Source: DASYML01 sp036399835
GTDB lineage: Bacteria > Acidobacteriota > Blastocatellia > Pyrinomonadales > Pyrinomonadaceae
Direction: 5' to 3'
Length of the DNA: 10,938 bases
Assembly (NCBI GenBank): GCA_036399835.1
Contig: DASWMI010000127.1
Span: 1-10,938 of the forward strand
Each line of letters opens with the position of its first letter. Position 1 is the first letter of the stretch. The notes beneath the pieces were generated by a model. It searched no databases and was not told the DNA's origin. It worked only from the letters and a program-made list of their open reading frames with translations. The position numbers and the translations under genes were made by a program. Positions 1 to 7,400 of the stretch are shown piece after piece.

Positions 1-21
1 GTCTCCGCAGGAACTTACCAG

Positions 22-381
22 GTGGACCAGAAAAGGTTTGACGCGGCGCTGAACCTTTTCCGGCGCGAGCAGTTTCGCGCGGCGCGCGATGAATGGCAGC
101 GCGCAGACCCCGCGCAAAGGGATGCGCGCACGCAGTTCTACATCGCTTACGCCTTTTATCGTGAAGGCTGGGGCCGCGTCTACAATGACGATGCTCTCTT
201 TAAGCAGGGCCTCGAATCTGTCAGGCGCGCGATAGAGCTTGCGCCCGGCGGCACGCTCACAGTAGATGACCCGGAGTTAAAGATGCGCTCAGCGGCCGAG
301 CTAAAAGCCGAGTTGGAGCAGGGCACGGAAAGAAGCCTGGGCGACATTAACCCGCTCAAAGTTTTTCGCGAGCGCAAATAG
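22..381 (+). CDS. small TPR-like protein of unknown function
   Basis: A 119-residue, mostly helical, highly charged protein. Residues 5-28 (FDAALNLFRREQF...) and about 36-74 (FYIAYAFYREGW... RRAIELAPGG) look like two degenerate tetratricopeptide helical pairs; 'AIELAPG' is a typical TPR ending. TPR folds usually act as protein-binding scaffolds, and no catalytic motif is visible, so no specific function can be given. The start chosen is GTG at 22, with AGGA at 9-12 nine bases upstream. The frame stays open to the window edge, so an upstream start cannot be excluded. There is no signal peptide from GTG22, so it is probably cytoplasmic. Its stop lies 12 bases before the next gene, a membrane protein, which suggests one transcript and perhaps a shared role. 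A DUF309-like helical protein is an alternative reading. Confidence 0.7.
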   Translation: MDQKRFDAALNLFRREQFRAARDEWQRADPAQRDARTQFYIAYAFYREGWGRVYNDDALFKQGLESVRRAIELAPGGTLTVDDPELKMRSAAELKAELEQGTERSLGDINPLKVFRERK

Positions 382-393
382 GATTCGTCGTCA

Positions 394-1227
394 ATGAAAG
401 ATTACGCTTCCAGAAATCGCGCTCTGCTCGGCTTCGTCCTGCTGCCGACCATTTTCCTGACGGTGGCGCTGCTTGGCGGGCTGCGTCTTGACGGCGCGAC
501 GCGAGCCTTCGTCTTTATCGCGCCGCCGCTCATCACGCTCTTTCTGGCCGCGCTCCTGATGCTGCTTTTCGTGCGCGGCAAATTGATCGAGCCGGGCCGC
601 TGGCTGGACCAGGATTTCCCTCTCCTGACCAATCTTTCGCACGCGCTGACTTTGCTCGCGGTCTTCTTCGCTTCCGCGCAGGCATTCAACTCGGTCCTCC
701 CCGAAAGCGGGCTGCTCCACTGGCTCTTCTCTTTCTTTTTTCTCTGGACACTCTGGAACAACCAGTTCGCCGCCTTCGATGCGCGCAAGCTCCTGCGCAG
801 CCTCGCCGTACTCTTCGGGACGGCCTTCGTCCTCAAGCACATGCTGCTCGCCAGCCTCTACGCGCCGGAAGGAAGCTGGCTGCGTCGTCTGGCGGGCGCG
901 CTCGTCGAGGGCGTTTCGCTCGGCACACTTGGGACAGAGGCGTTCGCGCCCGCCACCGGCTATATCTCTTTCTTCACGCTCGCGCTCTACATCGCCGGAT
1001 TGGTCCTGCTCGCGCCCGCGCAGGAGAAAGAGGCGGGACTTGAAACGCTTCGATTGATGCGGGCTTACGAAAAGCTCTCGCCACAGGAGCGACTGGTCCT
1101 GAGCCGCGCTCTTCAGACGGACGAGATGAGAGAAGACCTGGAAGCCTTGCCGCCTGCTCATGATGAAACCGATGCGGATGCGGATTTGTCCGAAGAGACT
1201 CTGATTAGTAAAAGACGGCGGGAATAA
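394..1227 (+). CDS. six-helix integral membrane protein, unknown function
   Basis: A 277-residue membrane protein I do not recognise. Hydrophobic segments lie at about residues 10-30, 39-60, 81-102, 107-125, 133-155 and 188-207. A roughly 70-residue hydrophilic tail follows, with a helical stretch (LSPQERLVLSRAL), an acidic run rich in Asp/Glu and a basic end (KRRRE). Loop charges (RGK after helix 2, DARK before helix 5, EKE after helix 6) suggest the C-terminus faces the cytoplasm. The tail contains short residue-spaced acidic clusters but no known enzymatic motif. ATG at 394 is preceded by AGGA at 380-383, which overlaps the stop region of the upstream TPR-like gene, so the two are probably translated from one mRNA. 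The gene converges on the mreB-like gene across a gap that holds two inverted repeats. A transporter is not supported, because no ATPase or substrate-binding partner is adjacent. Confidence 0.8.
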   Translation: MKDYASRNRALLGFVLLPTIFLTVALLGGLRLDGATRAFVFIAPPLITLFLAALLMLLFVRGKLIEPGRWLDQDFPLLTNLSHALTLLAVFFASAQAFNSVLPESGLLHWLFSFFFLWTLWNNQFAAFDARKLLRSLAVLFGTAFVLKHMLLASLYAPEGSWLRRLAGALVEGVSLGTLGTEAFAPATGYISFFTLALYIAGLVLLAPAQEKEAGLETLRLMRAYEKLSPQERLVLSRALQTDEMREDLEALPPAHDETDADADLSEETLISKRRRE

Positions 1228-1269
1228 AAAAGCAAAGGATGAGGTGAGAGCGATTGAAGAGAGCTGTGC

Positions 1270-1348
1270 GATTGGTCCAGCGATTCATCGGCCCGTTGTT
1301 TCAATAGCTTTATCGAACTCAACGGGCCGATGAATTACTGGACCAATC
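1270..1348. repeat. 79-bp near-perfect palindrome between convergent genes
   Basis: Arms 1270-1298 and 1320-1348 are 29 bases each and pair with only two DNA mismatches (1281/1337 and 1282/1336, the latter a G-U pair in RNA). The arms begin GATTGGTCCAG and end CTGGACCAATC. Inside the 21-base loop, TTC (1300-1302) and ATA (1304-1306) can pair with TAT and GAA to extend the stem to a small GCTT loop. No T-tract follows on either strand, so it is not a classic intrinsic terminator. Its position between convergent genes still suits a transcript end or RNA-stability role. No clear target-site duplication flanks it, so an origin as a miniature mobile element is possible but unproven. Confidence 0.85.
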
Positions 1349-1375
1349 TTATGCTTTCACAATCGCTGCTGCCGT

Positions 1376-1399
1376 TCATCCCTGCTTTCGCTGGGGTGA
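1376..1399. repeat. short REP-like hairpin with GAAA/TTTC loop after mreB-like gene
   Basis: TCATCCCTGC (1376-1385) and GCTGGGGTGA (1390-1399) pair around TTTC with one T-T mismatch and one wobble. On the minus strand the loop is GAAA, a stable GNRA-type tetraloop. It starts two bases beyond the mreB-like stop codon. The pattern resembles the short GGGnnGCGAAAGCnnCCC-type intergenic repeats known from several bacterial genomes. No U-tract follows, so it may be a 3'-end stability hairpin rather than an intrinsic terminator. Confidence 0.6.
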
Positions 1400-1400
1400 G

Positions 1401-2483
1401 TTACCAGTTGACGACCAGTTCTTCGGCTGTCTGCCAGACCGGGACATCTTCACGAATCGCCACGCGTTGCAGCTTGTCCGGATGCGCGAGGAGGCGACCG
1501 CCGCCCATCGCGACAGCAGCCAGCGGCTCGTCGGCGAGGACCACATGCAGCCGCAGCTCGCGCTGCAAGCGTTCATCCATGCCCTTGAGGAGCGCGCCGC
1601 CGCCGGTCAGGATAATCCCTGTGTAATAGATGTCCGCCGTCACGTCCGGCTGCGACTCTTCGATGACGTGACGCACGCCCGCGACGATCTCGGAGATAAT
1701 CGGCTCAAGCGCTTCGCCGACTTCCACGTCGCTCAGCTCGACGGCCCGCGCCGCGCCGTCAATCAAGTCTTTACCGACGACCTCCATCTTTCTTCTTTCG
1801 CTCGGCTGGCCCTCTTCGTCGGCAGCCAGCGCAGCGCCCAGTTCCTGCTTGACGCTCTCAGCCGTGCGCTCGCCAATCTGCATGGCATACTTGGTGCGCA
1901 CGTAATCGCGTATGGCCTCGTCCATGCGATTGCCCGCGGCTGGGAGGCTCAAGGATGTGACGACCGCTGCCGAAGCTATGACGGCGACGTTGGTCGTGCC
2001 GCCGCCTATGTCAACGACGAGGTGTGCGCGCTCGTCATCCAAATCCAGCCCCGCGCCCAATCCCGCGACCAACCCTTCGTCCACCAGGTCAACACGTGTT
2101 GCCTTAGCCATCCGCGCCGCGCCCCTGATCGAGCGCTGCTCGAGCTGCGTGCTTGAGCCTGGCACGCCGACAACCATGTGGCTGCGCCTGTGGCTGCCGC
2201 CCTGCACGCGATTGATAAAGGCTGTCAGCATCTTCTCGGTCACGTCGAAGTTGTCAATCGTGCCGTTGCGTATGGGTCTGTGGACTTCCGTGTCGTGTGG
2301 CTCGCGACCCAGCATCTTGTATGCTTCCGCGCCGACGCAGAGCACCTCCCCGGTGTACTTGTGGATCGCAACCGCCGACGGCTCGTTTAAAACGATGCCG
2401 CGCCCGGGCGCATAGATGAGCGTGTTGACGGTGCCCAGATCAATCGCCAGATCGTCCGTAAAAAAGCTGCTCAGAATACTCAT
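1401..2483 (-). CDS. MreB-like actin-family protein (divergent, orphan)
   Basis: A 360-residue bacterial actin of the MreB/Mbl family, an ATP-binding filament protein that sits under the inner membrane and guides wall synthesis. Phosphate-1 motif AIDLGTVNTLIY is at residues 13-24, GIVLNEPSAVAI at 29-40, VVGVP at 104-108, phosphate-2 VVDIGGGTTNVAVI at 156-169, the IGERTAE signature at 203-209, and the adenosine motif GIILTGGGALLKGMD at 289-303. Departures from typical MreB are V for A in the first motif, DEG (135-137) where EEP is usual, TTN for TTE, ELGAA for EIGSA, and GGG (327-329) for GTG. The glutamate that aligns with the catalytic position is retained at 136. ATG 2483 has AGGA four bases upstream. 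No mreC, mreD, rodA or pbp2 gene is adjacent, and 287 bases separate it from rqcP, so it is probably a paralogue or a separately transcribed copy. The family call is sure; whether it is the main MreB is not. Confidence 0.93.
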   Translation of the reverse strand: MSILSSFFTDDLAIDLGTVNTLIYAPGRGIVLNEPSAVAIHKYTGEVLCVGAEAYKMLGREPHDTEVHRPIRNGTIDNFDVTEKMLTAFINRVQGGSHRRSHMVVGVPGSSTQLEQRSIRGAARMAKATRVDLVDEGLVAGLGAGLDLDDERAHLVVDIGGGTTNVAVIASAAVVTSLSLPAAGNRMDEAIRDYVRTKYAMQIGERTAESVKQELGAALAADEEGQPSERRKMEVVGKDLIDGAARAVELSDVEVGEALEPIISEIVAGVRHVIEESQPDVTADIYYTGIILTGGGALLKGMDERLQRELRLHVVLADEPLAAVAMGGGRLLAHPDKLQRVAIREDVPVWQTAEELVVNW

Positions 2484-2770
2484 AAGTTCCTGCCCTGTCT
2501 CCTCTTAAAACTTCCTGCCGCCAGCGCAGGCAGCCCGACTGCTACAGTAGACTTTTGCTGCCAGTTTCGAGCAATTAGTATGCCAGCCCGCGCGCGCCGC
2601 TCGCCAATGGCGGAAAAGCGTTCAGGCGGATTTGCACAGTCTGTTTCTCAAACGCTTTCGCGCACAGCACAGTACAGCGGGCGCTCTAAAACGAGACGGC
2701 CTTCGAGAGCGAGCGATGAAGAATGAGGGACGAGGGATGAAAGGTTTTTGAAAGAGCCGATGGGGGCGGG
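2484..2770. other. non-coding gap upstream of mreB-like gene
   Basis: No supported gene in 287 bases. It should hold the minus-strand promoter and leader of the mreB-like gene. The only candidate I see is weak: TTGCTC and TCTACT, 17 bases apart on the minus strand at about 2543-2571. An 8-bp inverted pair (AAAGCGTT 2615-2622, AACGCTTT 2651-2658) is too short to be convincing. A heptamer tract near the rqcP end is listed separately. Confidence 0.5.
2715..2742 (+). repeat. degenerate heptamer tandem repeat, GATGAGG-type
   Basis: Four consecutive heptamers, GATGAAG, AATGAGG, GACGAGG and GATGAAA, share the consensus GATGAGG. The tract lies about 30 bases beyond the rqcP stop codon. It is short and imperfect. 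Similar purine-rich text (GGATGAGGTGAG) occurs once at about 1238, after the membrane-protein gene. Confidence 0.5.
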
Positions 2771-3067
2771 TTAAATAGCTGATTCGTCGAGTTCAAGAGC
2801 CGGGTCCTGGAGTTTTTCTTCGCTGAGGATTTCGTAGAGGGTGGCGGCTTCGCTGCGGGAGGTCTGGCGCGAGGCGGGGACGCTGAGGACGCGCAACCGG
2901 AGCAGGCGGTCGCGCCTGCGCAGCGAGAGCGTATCGCCTATCTGGACGACGCGCGAGGATTTGGCGGGCGTGCCGTTAAGCAGGACAGCGCCCGCTTCGC
3001 ACAACTCCTGCGCCACACTACGACGCGGACACAAACGACTCGCTTTGAGAAATAGGTCCAGACGCAT
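2771..3067 (-). CDS. rqcP: RqcP-family S4 RNA-binding protein (ribosome quality control)
   Basis: A 98-residue protein with one S4 RNA-binding domain at residues 1-60 (MRLDLFLKASRL, then RR at 15-16, G26 and NG at 31-32). The C-terminal part has TLYEILSEEK (77-86), the tail signature of the RqcP/YabO family, and B. subtilis YabO is also about 86-90 residues. In that family RqcP binds the 50S subunit carrying a stranded peptidyl-tRNA and helps RqcH add C-terminal alanine tails that mark the peptide for degradation. The Arg residues reported as important in B. subtilis (positions 2 and 16) are both present. Hsp15 (HslR) is the alternative S4 heat-shock relative, but it is longer and lacks the LYEIL tail. 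It lies downstream of mfd and a PPIase. Its ATG at 3067 is 20 bases from palindromic repeat A, and only a weak AGAG precedes the start. Confidence 0.87.
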   Translation of the reverse strand: MRLDLFLKASRLCPRRSVAQELCEAGAVLLNGTPAKSSRVVQIGDTLSLRRRDRLLRLRVLSVPASRQTSRSEAATLYEILSEEKLQDPALELDESAI

Positions 3068-3086
3068 CAGGCTCTTAAAACTTCAG

Positions 3087-3141
3087 ACGCGTGAATCGTC
3101 AAGAGATAAAACAGCCGTTCTTCCATTGACGATTCACGCGT
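3087..3141. repeat. dispersed palindromic repeat, copy A (PPIase-rqcP gap)
   Basis: Perfect 16-base inverted arms, ACGCGTGAATCGTCAA at 3087-3102 and its complement at 3126-3141, flank a 23-base loop. The element and the CTTCA on its left at 3081 match copy B upstream of mfd in order: CGCGTGAATC(g/a)TCAA, AGAG, AAAA, AGCC, TCCATT, ACGATT, ACG. It fills most of the 92-base gap between the PPIase stop and the rqcP start. In the minus-strand transcript it would fold just before the rqcP ribosome-binding region. Confidence 0.88.
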
Positions 3142-3159
3142 TGATGATTTGAGGTTGAT

Positions 3160-4287
3160 TTACGGTTTGCTCTTTTTGTCGGACTTCTTTTCGTCCGTCT
3201 TGCTGTTGGTCGCGGTGGCGGCTGGCTTGGCGCTCATCCCAAGTAGTGGTTCGACCATCGAGCGATAGCCTTCGGCAATCTTGATGTAAGCATCGTTGCG
3301 CAGGTTCTTCAGATAATCTTCGCGCGCCTTCGGCATACGCTCTATGGCGATGGCTTCGCGCACCTGGTTTTCGTTGAAGACGGGAGTCTCGCTGCCGGGC
3401 GTGCGCTCGTCCAGACGCAGAATCTGATAGCCCTCGTCTGTGCGAATCGGGTCCGTTATCTGTCCGGGCTTGAGATTCTTGATAGCCGCGCCGATGTCCG
3501 TGCGCAGGTTCGGGACTTCAAACGTGCCGACCTTCCCCCTGGTCTCGGGGGCGACCGCCTGGCCGTTCTGTTGACGCTCGGAGCTGGCCGCGGCGAGTGC
3601 GCCGAAGTCCTTCCCGCTGCGCGCATCTGCGACCAACTGGGCGGCGCGAGCCTTGACCTCCGCCTCGTTCTTTCCGGCGAGGCTCAGAAAGATTTCGGAA
3701 AGAGAGACGCTCTCGGGCCTTTTGAATTTATCCTTGTGCGCTTCGTAATATTTCTTCAACTCATCCATGCTCAGGTCCCAGAAGACCCTCGCATCAACCT
3801 CGCGCTGGAGCACGGCCTGCTTCATAATCTCCGCGCGGAGCATCTGTCGGATTTCCGAAGGCTTATAACCGCTCTGGACCATTTTCGCTTCAAGCTCTTC
3901 AATAGTCTTGATGTTCTGCTCTTTGGCGACATCGAGCATACGCTTGTTGACTTCGGCCTCGATCTCTTCCGTCAGGTTGAGGTCCTTGCCCTTCTGTATC
4001 AGCAACTGCTCGTTAATCAGCGTGACGATCAGCTCGGCCTGCTTTTTGGCAACCTCATCACGGGCCTGCTGCTCCGGCACGCCGTTCTGCTTGAGCGCCT
4101 CGACGCGCTCCTGCATCTCGCTTTTGAGCATAGAGAGCGTCAGCACATCGTTGTTAATCTGCGCGATGACTTCATCAACGATGACAGGCTCGCCCTCCTG
4201 CGCCAGCGCCGCAGAGCCGAACAGGGAAAGCGAGACGAGCACCGCCAGCAAGGTCAACACGGCACGCTCAAAGAAATTTAACTTCAC
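3160..4287 (-). CDS. exported SurA/PpiC-type peptidyl-prolyl isomerase
   Basis: A 375-residue exported folding factor. Residues 1-29 form a Sec signal peptide: KLNFFER, a hydrophobic core at 10-25, and cleavage predicted after ALA at 27-29. Residues about 34-170 form a SurA-like helical chaperone region beginning VDEVIAQINNDVLTLS, a hallmark start. Residues about 191-293 form one parvulin rotamase domain (VSLSEIF... FGALAAASSE... GKVGTF... IKNLKPGQITDPIRTDEGYQIL). A Lys/Ser/Asp-rich tail at 353-375 is probably disordered. It would act in the periplasm, helping outer-membrane or secreted proteins fold. E. coli SurA has two parvulin domains; this has one, as many SurA/PrsA relatives do. There is no lipobox, so it is not a PrsA lipoprotein. 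The start is GTG at 4287, backed by AAGGAG nine bases upstream. A GATAAT-like -10 on the minus strand (4343-4348) is possible but lacks a good -35. Confidence 0.9.
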   Translation of the reverse strand: MKLNFFERAVLTLLAVLVSLSLFGSAALAQEGEPVIVDEVIAQINNDVLTLSMLKSEMQERVEALKQNGVPEQQARDEVAKKQAELIVTLINEQLLIQKGKDLNLTEEIEAEVNKRMLDVAKEQNIKTIEELEAKMVQSGYKPSEIRQMLRAEIMKQAVLQREVDARVFWDLSMDELKKYYEAHKDKFKRPESVSLSEIFLSLAGKNEAEVKARAAQLVADARSGKDFGALAAASSERQQNGQAVAPETRGKVGTFEVPNLRTDIGAAIKNLKPGQITDPIRTDEGYQILRLDERTPGSETPVFNENQVREAIAIERMPKAREDYLKNLRNDAYIKIAEGYRSMVEPLLGMSAKPAATATNSKTDEKKSDKKSKP

Positions 4288-4297
4288 TGCTTTTTAC

Positions 4298-4303
4298 TCC
4301 TTA
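4298..4303 (-). promoter_or_regulatory. strong Shine-Dalgarno fixing the PPIase GTG start
   Basis: On the minus strand this reads AAGGAG, nine bases before GTG 4287. It is the best ribosome-binding site in the window and supports the non-ATG start. The signal-peptide reading from that start agrees. Confidence 0.75.
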
Positions 4304-4449
4304 AATTACGCGGTCCGGCGTATGAATAAGTACCGGCCTACGATTATCAGAAAGACGGGCGAAACACAGGCTAAGACACGGAAACGGATGAATACGTTGG
4401 CAGGCGTCCCTCAGAACAAAGACGAGCACAGAGCTTCCGGCCCATGATT

Positions 4450-7400
4450 CTAGTCCGTCGCCTGAATTTCCAGCAAGACCTCACGCGCTATTTCGAGCAC
4501 GCGGTCGGCGTCGTCTTCGCCCAAATCCAGCCGCAACACGCCGGTCGGCGTAAAGCTCGCACCCTCGCGCGCGCTCACCAGCGTCATCAATTTTTCAGGC
4601 GAGACGCGCGCCTTTTCGCTCAGCTTGATGGCAAAGCCCGCGTGCGTCTTATCAATCGAAATGACGCCCATCGCTTCGGCCAGACGACGCAGGCGAGCAT
4701 ACTCGAAGAGCCGCTCGACGGATTCAGGGGGGCGACCATAACGGTCCTGCGTCTCTGCGCGAATGGCTCTCAGCGTCTCTTCATCACGCGCCGAAGAGAT
4801 GCGTTTGTAAGTGCGCAGCCGCTGGCCCATATCCGAGATGTAATCATCAGGGATGGCGACATCCACGCCGAGGTTGATGGAAACGCTCGTCTCGTCTTCG
4901 ACCACCTCGCCGCGCAATTCCAGAACGGTGCGCTCAAGCATCTGCGTGTAAAGATCAAAGCCGAGCGCATCCATGTGGCCCGACTGCTGGCCGCCCAGAA
5001 GGTTTCCGGCTCCCCTCAATTCCAGGTCCAGCGCCGCGATGCGAAAGCCCGCGCCCAAATCCGAGAACTCGCGTATGGCGGCCAGACGACGGCGCGCGAT
5101 GGGCGAGAGTTCCTGTTCCGATGGAATCAGCAAATAGGCATAGGCGCGGCGATTAGAGCGCCCGACGCGGCCACGCAGTTGATAAAGCTGCGATAAACCG
5201 TAGGCATCTGCACGGTTTATGATGATGGTATTGGCGCGCGGGATGTCTATTCCGTTCTCGATGATGGTCGTCGCCACCAGCACATCGTACTTATAATCAA
5301 CGAAATCGAGCATCACCTGCTCCATCTCTTTTTCGTTCATCTGCCCGTGCGCGACCCCCAGCCGGGCCTGCGGCACAAGCCTCTGGACCAGAGCCGCGAT
5401 AGTCTCAATCGTCTCCACTCGATTGTGTATGAAGAAGACCTGGCCCGCGCGCCCAAGCTCCAACTCGATGGCAGACTTGATGACGGATTCCGAGAACTGC
5501 ACGACCTGCGTCTGAATCGCCAGACGGTCGCGCGGCGGAGTCTCTATGACGGACATATCGCGCAAGCCCATCAAAGACATATTAAGCGTGCGCGGGATGG
5601 GGGTGGCCGAGAGCGTCAGTACATCAACCTTCTTTTTCAGTTGTTTTAATCTTTCCTTGTGCGCTACGCCAAAGCGTTGCTCTTCATCCACGACGACCAG
5701 GCCCAGCTCGCGGAATTTGACATCCTTTGAAAGTATCCTGTGCGTCCCGATGACTATATCAATCTCGCCCGATTCGACGCGTTTGACGACCTCCTTCTGT
5801 TCCCTGGTCGAGCGGAAACGCGAGAGCAGCTCAATCTTCATGGGAAAGGGCGCGAAGCGCTGGCGGAATGTCTCGAAGTGCTGGTAGGCGAGCACCGTCG
5901 TCGGCGTCAGCACGGCGACCTGCTTGGATTCCATCACGGCCTTAAAGGCCGCGCGCATAGCCACCTCCGTCTTGCCGTAACCGACATCGCCGCAGAGCAG
6001 CCGGTCCATAGGCATAGCCTCCTGCATATCCTGTTTGACATCCTCTATCGCAGTCTCCTGGTCCGGCGTCAGGACATACTCGAAGCCGTCCTCAAACTCC
6101 TGCTGCCAGGGGCTGTCGGCAGCGTAGGCGTAGCCTCCGACCAGCTTTCTCTCAGCGTAGAGCCTGAGCAGTTCGTCCGCCATATCGCGCATCGCGCGTT
6201 TGGCCTTGGCCTTGGTCTTGTGCCAGCCGAGACCCCCCAGACGGTCAAGCTGCGGCTGATTCCCTTCCGCGCTCGCATAACGCTGGACCAGGTCAAGACG
6301 CTCGACCGGGACGTAGAGCTTGGCTTCGTCCGCGTAGTAAAGCAGCATGAATTCGCCGTGCCTGCCGGGGCCCAGGTCTAAGGTCTGCAACCCGCCGAAA
6401 CGCCCTATCCCGTGGTCCACATGGACAACGTAATCATTCACTTTAAGATCACGAAAGTCCGACAGAAAGGCCGCCGTCTTCGACTTTTGCCTTTTACCTC
6501 TGGCCCTCTGCCTCTCCGCCGTCCCTGGCGCGCGCCGCTCCACAGAAGCATCGCCCGCCTCGTCAAACAGATCGCCCTCGACGTGAACGACAAGCGAGGA
6601 TGAAGGCAGCTCGAATCCGCCCGAAGGACGTCCGACGGTGACCATCGCGCCGCCCGCGCCGAGTTGCGCGTCGCTGCTCTCGCCTCCGAGCACGAGGCGC
6701 GCGCTCGTTCCGTAATCCGACAGAATCTCCGCGACGCGCTCTGCCACGCCGAGGCTCGGCATGACGAAAAGCGTCGTCGCGTGTCTTTCAGTAGCGGCGC
6801 GGCGCACGTCGTTTGCCAGTTCCGCGAGCCGCCCGTGATAACGCCGCACGCTCTGCGAGCGCCACTCGACTTCCGGCACGCTTCCGGCCACAGGAAAAAG
6901 AAAGAGGGGCTGCGCGGCTGTGCGAGCGCGCCCGATGGAAGCCTGCGGCTGCTCCGCTTCAAGCTTGAGTTCCTGGTCCACAGCCGCCGCCGCGCGTCCC
7001 AGCGTGCGCAGCTCAAGACGCTGCGACTGGTCCAGCCGCGTGCGCAACTCTTCCGCCGTCAGATAAAGCTCGTCGGGCCTCAGACCAATTTCGTCCGCGC
7101 TCTCCGTCTCGCCGTAACGCGCCTTGAGCGTGTCGTAGATGCTGCCAAGATAAGTCTCGACCCCGCTCGGCTCGTCAATCAACAAGACTGTATCCTTGAG
7201 ATAATCGAAGGCGCTCGCCTTGCGTTGATAAATAAGCGAGATGAGCCATTCCCAGCCCGGAAAAGTTTCCCCCTCGTCGGCAAAGACCGTCCGGTCACGC
7301 AACGCACGCTCGTAACGCTCATCGCTCCAACGCTCGCGCGCGGCTTCGGCCCAAAGCCGCAGGTCGTCGCCCGTCACCGCCAGCTCTCGCATCGGCGCGA

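Noticed and set aside
391..1161. 256-codon minus-strand frame
   Set aside because: Antisense to the membrane-protein gene. The product is a Glu/Arg/Gln-rich low-complexity string, typical of the complement of a Leu/Phe/Ala-rich membrane protein.
1270..1348. Palindrome as a textbook intrinsic terminator
   Set aside because: No T-run on either strand, and the stem is far too long; kept as a repeat of uncertain role.
4444..5196. 250-codon plus-strand frame and others antisense to mfd, the PPIase and mreB
   Set aside because: Shadows of well-supported genes; no recognisable domains.
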